Below, piece by piece: positions 52,208-58,857 of a stretch of 64,000 bases of DNA. The stretch spans positions 1 to 64,000 of the forward strand of contig NZ_JACHZF010000015.1 of assembly GCF_014193375.1 (NCBI RefSeq), given 5' to 3'. The DNA is from Halomonas campaniensis. GTDB taxonomy: Bacteria; Pseudomonadota; Gammaproteobacteria; Pseudomonadales; Halomonadaceae. Each line of letters begins with the position of its first letter. The first letter of the stretch is position 1. A model generated the notes under the pieces. The model searched no databases. It saw nothing but the letters and a program-made list of their open reading frames with translations, and was not told where the DNA came from. Position numbers and translations under genes: made by a program.

Positions 52208-52954
52208 ATGCCGACTACCCTGGAGCCGTTGCTGATTGCCGCCACCTTCCTGGTGGCCGGTGGCGTCAAGGGCGTCATCGGCATGGGCATGCCCACGGTG
52301 TCGCTGGCGCTGCTGACCGCCACCCTGGGGCTGCAGCCGGCCATGGCGCTGCTGCTGGCGCCCACCCTGATCACCAATGTCTGGCAGGCGCTGGTGGGAG
52401 GCTACCTGGGGCGGATCCTCAGGCAGCTCTGGCCCTTCCTGCTGGCATCGGTGGTGACGGTGTGGCTGGGCGTGGGCATCCTCGCCCGGGTCGAGGTGCG
52501 CTGGCTCTCGGGGCTGCTGGGAGCGCTGATCGTCTTCTATGCGCTCGCCGGGCTCTGCCACCTGGGCCTGGCCAGGCTGGTCGGCCGCGGGCGTCATGCC
52601 GCGCCGATCAACGGGGCCCTGACCGGCCTGCTGACCGGCATGACCGGCTCCTCGGTCTTTCCGGGCGTGGCCTACCTGCAGTCCCTCGGCCTTCCCAGGG
52701 AGATGCTGATCCAGGCCATGGGCGTGCTATTCGTGGTTACCACCCTGGCGCTGGGTTCCGCCCTGGGAGGCCAGCGGCTGCTCAGCGTGGAACTGGGCCT
52801 GCTCTCCCTGGGGGCCGTGCTGCCGGCCCTGGTGGGCATGCGACTGGGTCAGTGGCTGCGCGGACGGCTTTCGGAGTCGACCTTCCGGCGTGCCTTCCTC
52901 AGCGGCCTGCTGGCCATGGGGGGGTACCTGCTGGTGCGGGCCCTGGCGGGCTGA
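52208..52954 (+). CDS. TauE/SafE-family permease
   Basis: A 248-residue membrane protein with seven or eight hydrophobic segments. It has the family pattern FLVAGGVKGVIGMGMPTVSL near the start and a matching second half, GALTGLLTGMTGSSVFPGVA. Family members export or import organosulfonates, sulfite or related anions; the substrate here is unknown. It follows the injection-system operon after 81 bases but looks unrelated in function. The ribosome site is weak (GACAGG). Confidence 0.88.
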   Translation: MPTTLEPLLIAATFLVAGGVKGVIGMGMPTVSLALLTATLGLQPAMALLLAPTLITNVWQALVGGYLGRILRQLWPFLLASVVTVWLGVGILARVEVRWLSGLLGALIVFYALAGLCHLGLARLVGRGRHAAPINGALTGLLTGMTGSSVFPGVAYLQSLGLPREMLIQAMGVLFVVTTLALGSALGGQRLLSVELGLLSLGAVLPALVGMRLGQWLRGRLSESTFRRAFLSGLLAMGGYLLVRALAG

Positions 52955-52965
52955 GCCGCCAGGGC
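52940..52965. terminator. Bidirectional stem-loop between convergent genes
   Basis: A perfect 10-bp stem, GCCCTGGCGG (52940-52949) with CCGCCAGGGC (52956-52965) and a 6-base loop, spans the TauE/SafE stop codon and lies before the end of the convergent hydrolase gene. There is no strong T-run on either strand, but the position fits a shared terminator. Confidence 0.65.
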
Positions 52966-52975
52966 ATCAGGCCGC

Positions 52976-54193
52976 TCACTCCGCCAGGAAGGCGCGCAGG
53001 CGATCGCCGGCCTGGTCGATGGCCACCACGCCGTCCAGGTGGCCGCGGGTGCCCGCAAGCGGGATCAGCTCCACCGGGGTGCCGTCGGCGCCGATCAGCT
53101 CGGCGGTCCGCTTCACGCTCTGGGGAGCGAAGACCAGGTCATCCTCGCTGTAGAGCATCAGCGTCGGCGCCTCGATGGCGGCCAGTCCCGCTTCCAGGCT
53201 CTCGCCATGGCCCGCCATGAAGGTCTGGTTGGCGCGCACCAGGTAGAGCAGGTGGTTGGCATCGGCCTGCTCGGCACGGGCCGCGGCGATGTCGTCCAGG
53301 GTCTGCTCGATGGCGTAGCGGGCGTCGAGGTCCCGGGCGGGGTCGGCCTGTTCGTCGGCCCAGCTGCGATCGAAGGTCTCGTTGGCCCACTGCCAGTGGT
53401 TGGCGTTGAGGGTGACCAGCTTGAGCGCCTCGCGCAGGCCGTCCAGCGGCGGCTCGCCGTCGTAGTAGTCGCCGCCGTTCCAGTTGGCGTCCACGCGGAT
53501 CGGCGCGGCCCAGGCGGCCAGGGTGGCCAGCAGCCAGGGGTCGGCCTCGCCGGCGCCGATCACCGGGATCAGCCGTTCGACCCGATCGGGGTAGGTGCTG
53601 GCCCACTCGTAGGCCTGCAGCGCCCCCATGGAGGCGCCCATCACGGCGTGCAGCCGCTCGATGCCCTGGCTCTCCAGCAGCGCCTTCTGGACATCGACGA
53701 AGTCGCCGATGGTCACCACCGGGAAGTCCAGCCCCCAGGGCTCGCCGGTCTCGGGATGGAGCGAGGCCGGCCCGGTGGTGGTCACGTTGGGGGCATGGGC
53801 GTTGAGGTTGACCAGGGTGTCCGAGGCGATGATGTAGTACTCGTCGGTATCCAGCGGCTTGCCGGGCCCGATGATGCTGTCCCAGTAGCCGGCGGGGCCT
53901 TCCTCCTCGTAGCGGCCGGCGGCGTGGCTGGTGCCGGAGAAGAAGTGGGTGATCAGGATGGCGTTGTTGCGGGCCTCGTTGAGGGTGCCGTAGGCCTCCC
54001 AGCCCACTGCGAGGTCCGCGATGGTCTCGCCGCCACGGGTGGTGTACGCGTCCATTTCGAAGACCTGCTTCTCCACCAGGCCGTCCCAGGCCTGGGCGCC
54101 GCCGGCCATCAGCAGCGCGGCCCCCAGGCAGAGGCCGGCGGCAAGGGAATGATGGGGGCGCTCGGGGGTCGAAAGCTGAGTGCTGTCCTGCAT
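52976..54193 (-). CDS. Secreted alpha/beta-hydrolase, homoserine acetyltransferase-like
   Basis: A 405-residue protein. A signal peptide (SLAAGLCLGAALLMAGGAQA) ends near residue 36. The mature part is MetX-like: LAVGWEAYGTLNEARNNAIL, HFFSGTSHAAGRY, WDSIIGPGKPLDTDEYYIIA, the nucleophile elbow VMGASMGALQAYEWA and late DLVFAPQSVKRTAELIG with the final histidine in GTRGHLDGV. MetX enzymes are cytoplasmic, so a periplasmic location argues against methionine synthesis and for an esterase or acyltransferase acting in the envelope. Start behind AAGGAT. It diverges from the protease gene. Confidence 0.85.
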   Translation of the reverse strand: MQDSTQLSTPERPHHSLAAGLCLGAALLMAGGAQAWDGLVEKQVFEMDAYTTRGGETIADLAVGWEAYGTLNEARNNAILITHFFSGTSHAAGRYEEEGPAGYWDSIIGPGKPLDTDEYYIIASDTLVNLNAHAPNVTTTGPASLHPETGEPWGLDFPVVTIGDFVDVQKALLESQGIERLHAVMGASMGALQAYEWASTYPDRVERLIPVIGAGEADPWLLATLAAWAAPIRVDANWNGGDYYDGEPPLDGLREALKLVTLNANHWQWANETFDRSWADEQADPARDLDARYAIEQTLDDIAAARAEQADANHLLYLVRANQTFMAGHGESLEAGLAAIEAPTLMLYSEDDLVFAPQSVKRTAELIGADGTPVELIPLAGTRGHLDGVVAIDQAGDRLRAFLAE

Positions 54194-54311
54194 GGGGCGT
54201 TATCCTTGTGATTGAGCCTGTGTCCGGCTGGACGGCATTCAGTACAGACAGGGGGGTGTCGGGTGTCAACGCATGAGTGTCGAAGACCACCAACGGCGCG
54301 GGAGGCGTGCC

Positions 54312-54836
54312 ATGAGCGATGACAACAGGGCGGTCCGTCGCACCGGCCTCGGCATGATGCTGCTGTTCTGGATGCTGTTCATCGGCGCCGGGACCTGGTG
54401 GTTCCACGGCTACCTGGAGGAGCAGCGCAACCCCAATGCCCACCTGGTCAATGCCGTGGAGGGCGAGAGCTCGGTGGTGCTGGAGCGCAACCGGGCCGGG
54501 CACTTCCTGGCCACCGGGCGCATCAACGGCGAGCCGGTTGAGTTCCTCCTCGATACCGGAGCCACCTACGTGGCCGTCTCCGCGGAACTGGCCGACCGGC
54601 TGGGGCTGGAGTCGACCGGCAGCGCCTGGTTCAACACCGCCAACGGCCGGGTTCGAGGCGACCTCACCACCCTCGACGAGGTGAGCCTCGGCGGCTTCGC
54701 GGCGCGGGAGGTGCGCGGTTCCATCAGCCCCGGCATGGAGGGCGACGTGGCGCTGCTCGGCATGAGCTTCCTCAACCGCTTCGATATCGAGATCCGCGAC
54801 GCCCGCATGGTCCTCCACCCCGCCCGAGCGAACTGA
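54312..54836 (+). CDS. Membrane-anchored retropepsin-like aspartyl protease
   Basis: A 174-residue protein of the TIGR02281/clan AA type. An N-terminal anchor helix (GLGMMLLFWMLFIGAGTWWF) is followed by one retroviral-type protease domain with active site EFLLDTGATYVAVS (catalytic Asp in DTGAT), then ALLGMSFLNRFDIEIRD. Family members work as dimers on the periplasmic side. ATG 54312 with GGAGG ahead is preferred over ATG 54273. The next gene begins 8 bases after the stop. Confidence 0.88.
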   Translation: MSDDNRAVRRTGLGMMLLFWMLFIGAGTWWFHGYLEEQRNPNAHLVNAVEGESSVVLERNRAGHFLATGRINGEPVEFLLDTGATYVAVSAELADRLGLESTGSAWFNTANGRVRGDLTTLDEVSLGGFAAREVRGSISPGMEGDVALLGMSFLNRFDIEIRDARMVLHPARAN

Positions 54837-54844
54837 GGCACCCC

Positions 54845-55885
54845 ATGGCTCCACCGCGCCGCGGACGCCACGCCGCGCAGCCCCGCCAGATCCCCGGCCG
54901 CGGCTGGCTCGACATCCTCTGGCGCGTCAAGGTGCAGCTGGCCGACGACCGCGTCGGGCTGCTGTCCGCCGGCATCGCCTTCTATGCCCTGCTCTCGGTG
55001 TTTCCCGCCATCGCGGCGGTCATCTCCCTCTGGGCCCTGGTGCTCGACCCCCAGGACATGGCCCGCCAGATCGCCGAGCTGGCCCGCCATGTGCCGGCCG
55101 AGGCGGCGGGGCTGATCGAGGAGCAGGCCCGCGAGATCGGCGACAACACCCCCACCGGTCTCAGCCTCACCGCCCTGGGCAGCCTGGCGATCGCCCTGTT
55201 CGCGGCCTCCAAGGGGGTGCGCGGGCTGATCATCGCCCTCAACCTGGTCTACGGCGAGGACGAGCGGCGCGGTCCGCTGGGCCGCCTGTTGGTGGTGTCC
55301 GCCCTGACCCTGGGGCTGATCGCCCTGACCCTGGTGACCATCGTCGTCGTGGCCCTCTTCCCCCTGGCCAGCGGCCAGCTCGGCCTGACGGGTGCGCCGG
55401 CCATGCTGGTCGGCCTGGTGCGCTGGTCGGCGCTGCTGCTGGTGATGATGGCGGTGATCGCGGTGCTCTACCGCTTCGCCCCCTACCGCAGCTCGCCGCG
55501 CTGGGAGTGGGTCAGCGTCGGTACCGTCACCGCCACCCTGCTGTGGCTCCTGGGCTCCGCCGGCCTCTCGCTCTACGTGGGGCGCATGGCCACCCTGAGC
55601 CAGCTCTACGGGTCGCTGGGGGCCGTGGTGGTGCTGATGCTGTGGTTCTGGCTATCGGCCTTCGTCGTCTTGCTGGGGGCCGAGATCAACGGTGAAATGG
55701 AGCGACAGACCCGCCGCGACACCACCGTCGGCGAGCCTCGTCCCCTCGGCGAGCGCGGCGCCTTCGTGGCCGATACCCTGGGCCCCCGCCGGCCCTGGCG
55801 CCGCGACGGGGAGCCCGATGACCCACCCGAGGTTCCACACGACGTTCCACAAGACGTTCCACAAGATCCGGGAGAGCCCCGATGA
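54845..55885 (+). CDS. YihY/BrkB-family membrane protein
   Basis: A 346-residue inner-membrane protein of the YihY/virulence-factor-BrkB family with about six hydrophobic segments: LLSAGIAFYALLSVFPAIAA, RLLVVSALTLGLIALTLVTI, VLYRFAPYRSSPRWEWVSVG and MLWFWLSAFVVLLGAEINGE. Function is unknown although it was once proposed to be an RNase. The polar C-terminus ends in a short repetitive tail with VPHDVPQDVPQD encoded by a 12-bp tandem repeat. Its stop overlaps the nitronate monooxygenase start. Confidence 0.9.
   Translation: MAPPRRGRHAAQPRQIPGRGWLDILWRVKVQLADDRVGLLSAGIAFYALLSVFPAIAAVISLWALVLDPQDMARQIAELARHVPAEAAGLIEEQAREIGDNTPTGLSLTALGSLAIALFAASKGVRGLIIALNLVYGEDERRGPLGRLLVVSALTLGLIALTLVTIVVVALFPLASGQLGLTGAPAMLVGLVRWSALLLVMMAVIAVLYRFAPYRSSPRWEWVSVGTVTATLLWLLGSAGLSLYVGRMATLSQLYGSLGAVVVLMLWFWLSAFVVLLGAEINGEMERQTRRDTTVGEPRPLGERGAFVADTLGPRRPWRRDGEPDDPPEVPHDVPQDVPQDPGEPR
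55829..55864 (+). repeat. 12-bp tandem repeat in the BrkB C-terminal tail
   Basis: Three 12-base units at 55829-55840, 55841-55852 and 55853-55864. The last two are identical (GACGTTCCACAA) and the first differs at two positions. They are in frame and each adds four residues (D/E-V-P-H/Q), so slippage would lengthen or shorten the tail without a frameshift. Confidence 0.85.
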
Positions 55886-56952
55886 GCCTGACCCACACCC
55901 TCGGCATCACGCTGCCGGTCCTCCAGGCCCCCATGGCCGGCGCCCAGGGCAGCGAGCTGGCCATTGCCGTGGCCAGGGCCGGCGGGCTGGGCGCGCTGCC
56001 CTGCGCCATGCTGTCGCCGTCGGCCATGGCCGAGGAACTCATCGCCATCCGCGCCGCTACCGCCGCCCCCGTCAACGTCAACTTCTTCTGCCATGCACCG
56101 CCTGCACCGGACCCCGACGCCCAGGCGCGCTGGCATGAGGCGCTGGCCCCCTACTATGCCGAGTTCGACCTCGACATCGGTGCCGTGCCCGAGGGCCCCG
56201 GGCGGCGCCCCTTCGATCACGAGGCCTGCGATGCCCTCGCGCCCTTCCGTCCCGAGGTGGTGAGCTTCCACTTCGGGCTGCCCGAGGCCGCGCTGCTCGA
56301 GCGGGTCAAGGCGTGGGGCGCCAGGGTGCTCGCCTCGGCCACCACGGTGCAGGAGGCCGAGTGGCTCGCGGCCCACGGCGCCGATGCCATCATCGTCCAG
56401 GGGCTGGAGGCGGGCGGCCACCGCGGCATGTTCCTGACCGATGAGCCCACCACCCAGGTGGGCACCCTCGCGCTGCTGCCCCAGGTGCGCGAGGCCGTCG
56501 ACCTGCCGCTGATTGCCGCCGGCGGCATCGCTGATGCCAGCGGCGTGGCGGCGGCGCTGGCGCTGGGCGCCGAGGCGGTGCAGGTGGGCACGGCTTTCCT
56601 CTGCTGCCCCGAGTCGCGTGTCTCGGCGATCCACCGCCGGGCGCTGATGAGCGAGGCGGCCCGCCACACGGCGCTGACCAACCTCTACAGCGGCCGCCCG
56701 GCCCGGGGCATCGTCACCCGGCTGATGCGCGAACTGGGGCCGATGAGCGACGTCGCTCCGGCCTTCCCTCTGGCCACCGCCGCCATCGCCCCGCTGCGCG
56801 CCGCCGCCGAGGCCCAGGGCAGCGGCGACTTCTCCCCGCTGTGGGCGGGGCAGAACGCCAGCCGCTGCCGCGAGGTGTCCGCCGCCGAGGTGGTCCAGGA
56901 GCTCGCCAAGGGTGTGCATGAAGCCGCATCAGTGGCGGTCAATCCGCATTAG
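55882..56952 (+). CDS. Nitronate monooxygenase (2-nitropropane dioxygenase family)
   Basis: A 356-residue FMN-dependent TIM-barrel enzyme that oxidises alkyl nitronates. Family segments are LPVLQAPMAGAQGSELAIAV, NVNFFCHAPPAPDPDAQ, DAIIVQGLEAGGHRGMFL, LPLIAAGGIADASGVAAALA and LGAEAVQVGTAFLCCPES. The C-terminal WAGQNASRCREVSAAEVVQE is characteristic. The start overlaps the BrkB stop (ATGA). Immediately downstream lies a partial second copy of its own 3' end. Confidence 0.93.
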   Translation: MSLTHTLGITLPVLQAPMAGAQGSELAIAVARAGGLGALPCAMLSPSAMAEELIAIRAATAAPVNVNFFCHAPPAPDPDAQARWHEALAPYYAEFDLDIGAVPEGPGRRPFDHEACDALAPFRPEVVSFHFGLPEAALLERVKAWGARVLASATTVQEAEWLAAHGADAIIVQGLEAGGHRGMFLTDEPTTQVGTLALLPQVREAVDLPLIAAGGIADASGVAAALALGAEAVQVGTAFLCCPESRVSAIHRRALMSEAARHTALTNLYSGRPARGIVTRLMRELGPMSDVAPAFPLATAAIAPLRAAAEAQGSGDFSPLWAGQNASRCREVSAAEVVQELAKGVHEAASVAVNPH

Positions 56953-56963
56953 GGAGGGTCGCC

Positions 56964-57065
56964 GTGGCGACTTCTCACGCGCTCAATGGGGCGGGGCAGA
57001 ACGCCAGCCGCTGCCGCGAGGTGCCCGCGGCCGAGGTGGTGGCCGCGCTGGCGGAGGGGCTGTGA
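56964..57065 (+). pseudogene. Duplicated 3'-end fragment of the nitronate monooxygenase gene
   Basis: The stretch GGGGCGGGGCAGAACGCCAG and what follows to 57062 closely repeats 56842-56924 of the functional gene. It encodes GAGQNASRCREVPAAEVVAA and LAEGL before a stop, compared with WAGQNASRCREVSAAEVV in the full gene. Upstream similarity continues through GGCGACTTCTC (56966-56976 and 56824-56834). A GTG with GGGAGG ahead could open a 33-residue peptide, but the simplest reading is the remnant of a tandem duplicate that lost its front, either here or in a close relative. Confidence 0.8.
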
Positions 57066-57096
57066 GCCGGGCAGTGGCGGCTGATATCATGGATAG

Positions 57097-58857
57097 ATGA
57101 CCAGTAGCTCTCCTGCCGCCTCCCTCGCGGACCCCTTCTACTACCTGGTGAACTTCCAGTACGTGCTGGGCTGGGTCGCCGAGCGTCACGGCGACCTGCT
57201 CGGCGACGAGGAGCAGGTGTTCCTTTCCGCCTTCGCCGCGCTGCCCCGGGCCTCCCGGGCGTTGCTGGTGCGCATGGTGATGCGCCGCGGCGAGCACTTT
57301 CGCACCTCGAAGCTCGTCTATCCCGAGATCGACGCCGAGATCAGAGCCGGCAGCGAGAACAGCGCCGAGACCGGCGACGGCGGAGCGGCCCTGGCGCCGC
57401 TGGTGGCCGCGGGCATGGTCGAGGGCGATCCCGCCCTCACCCTGGCGACCCTCTTCACCCAGCTGCGACTGCCGGAGCTGCGCCTGGCCCTGGCCGGGGA
57501 GATTCGCGCCGCCGGGCTGCCGGCCTCGCTGGGCAAGGCCGCCCTGCTCGATGCCCTGGCGCCTCGGGGCCTCGAGGCGCGTCCGCTGGCCGCGTGGTGG
57601 CCGGCGGCTCCGGATCGGGTGGTGCACCTGACGGTGATGGCCGCCTGCGACCGCCTTCGGTTGATGTTCTTCGGCAACCTGCGCCAGGACTGGTCCGACT
57701 TCGTGCTCGCCGAACTCGGGGTGCAGCGCTTCGAGCGGGTGGCCTTCAGCGCCGATTCCCGGGCCTTCCAGCGCCGCGAGGAGGTGGACGCCTACCTGGC
57801 CCTGCACCGGCTGCGCGAACGGCTCGACGCCGATGAGCCGGTGGCAACGCTGGCCGATGCCCTGCCCCCGGTGCCGTCGGACAACGCCTGGCTTTCGGCG
57901 CGGCGCCGGCGCCTGGAGCTGGCCCTGGGCCGACAGGCCGAGCGGGCCGGGGAGGGCGAGCTGGCGCTTGGGCTCTACCACCAGGCGGGCTGGCCGGTGG
58001 ACGCCGGCAGCGCAGAGGCGCGTATCCGCTACCTGCGCCTGCTGGAGCGCCGGGGAGAGCACGCCGAGGCCCATGCCCTGTCGGAAGCCCTGGTCGAGGC
58101 CCTGGCTGGCGGGGCGCCGGGGGAGGCGGAGGCCCAGGCCCTCTCGCGGCTGCTTCCCCGCCTGCGGCGACGGCTGGGGCTGGCGGCGCAGCCTCGGGAG
58201 GCGGCGCCCGCCCCCGAGCGCCTCGAGCTCTGCCTGCCGGCCTCCCTGTCGCTTTCCCTCGGCGTCGAGCGGGCGGTGGGCGAGCACCTGCACCGTGACG
58301 ATGCTCCGGTAGCCTACGTGGAGAACACCCTGCTCATCGGGCTCTTCGGCCTGCTCTGCTGGGAGGCGCTCTTCGCGCCCCTGCCCGGCGCCTTCTTCCA
58401 CCCCTTCCACAGCGGCCCGGCGGACCTCTACCGGGAGGACTTCGTGGCGCGCCGCCGCGAGCGCTTCGATGACTGCCTGGCGCGCCTCGACGACGGCCGC
58501 CATGAGCGGGCGATCCTTTCGACATGGCGGGAGAAGCAGGGGCTCGCCAACCCCTTCGTGCACTGGGGGGCGCTCGACGAGGCGCTGCTTTCGCTTGCGC
58601 TTTCGTGCCTGCCCGCCGAGCGCCTGCGCGCCTGCTTCGAGCGGCTGCTGGTCGACCTGAAGGCCAACCGTGCCGGCCTGCCGGACCTGATCCAGTTCTT
58701 CCCGCAGGCGGCAGAGGGAGAGCCGCGCTACCGGCTGATCGAGGTGAAGGGCCCCGGCGACCGCCTGCAGGACAACCAGCGTCGCTGGCTCGCCTTCTTC
58801 CATGAGCAGGGCATCCCCGCCGCGGTCTGCCACGTGCGCTGGGTGCAGCCCGCATGA
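57097..58857 (+). CDS. FAN1-type VRR-NUC structure-specific nuclease
   Basis: A 586-residue bacterial FAN1 homologue. The C-terminal VRR-NUC domain shows the PD-(D/E)XK residues: GLPDLIQFF (about residues 528-536), LIEVKGPGDRLQDNQRRWLA (Glu-x-Lys at about 548-550) and GIPAAVCHVRWV. The N-terminal helical part (PFYYLVNFQYVLGWVAERHG, then LVRMVMRRGEHFRTSKLVYP) matches the SAP-like DNA-binding region of the family. Known members cut 5' flaps and act in crosslink repair. The stop overlaps the helicase start (ATGA), so both proteins are probably made together. Confidence 0.9.
   Translation: MTSSSPAASLADPFYYLVNFQYVLGWVAERHGDLLGDEEQVFLSAFAALPRASRALLVRMVMRRGEHFRTSKLVYPEIDAEIRAGSENSAETGDGGAALAPLVAAGMVEGDPALTLATLFTQLRLPELRLALAGEIRAAGLPASLGKAALLDALAPRGLEARPLAAWWPAAPDRVVHLTVMAACDRLRLMFFGNLRQDWSDFVLAELGVQRFERVAFSADSRAFQRREEVDAYLALHRLRERLDADEPVATLADALPPVPSDNAWLSARRRRLELALGRQAERAGEGELALGLYHQAGWPVDAGSAEARIRYLRLLERRGEHAEAHALSEALVEALAGGAPGEAEAQALSRLLPRLRRRLGLAAQPREAAPAPERLELCLPASLSLSLGVERAVGEHLHRDDAPVAYVENTLLIGLFGLLCWEALFAPLPGAFFHPFHSGPADLYREDFVARRRERFDDCLARLDDGRHERAILSTWREKQGLANPFVHWGALDEALLSLALSCLPAERLRACFERLLVDLKANRAGLPDLIQFFPQAAEGEPRYRLIEVKGPGDRLQDNQRRWLAFFHEQGIPAAVCHVRWVQPA

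Noticed and set aside
45548..52597. A 2349-codon open frame on the minus strand opposite the eCIS genes
   Set aside because: It is a shadow of G+C-rich coding DNA: low-complexity Gln/His/Gly/Arg composition, no domains, and it runs opposite clearly identified tail genes.
52976..54193. Methionine biosynthesis gene metX
   Set aside because: The signal peptide and lack of methionine genes nearby argue against it, although the fold is MetX-like.
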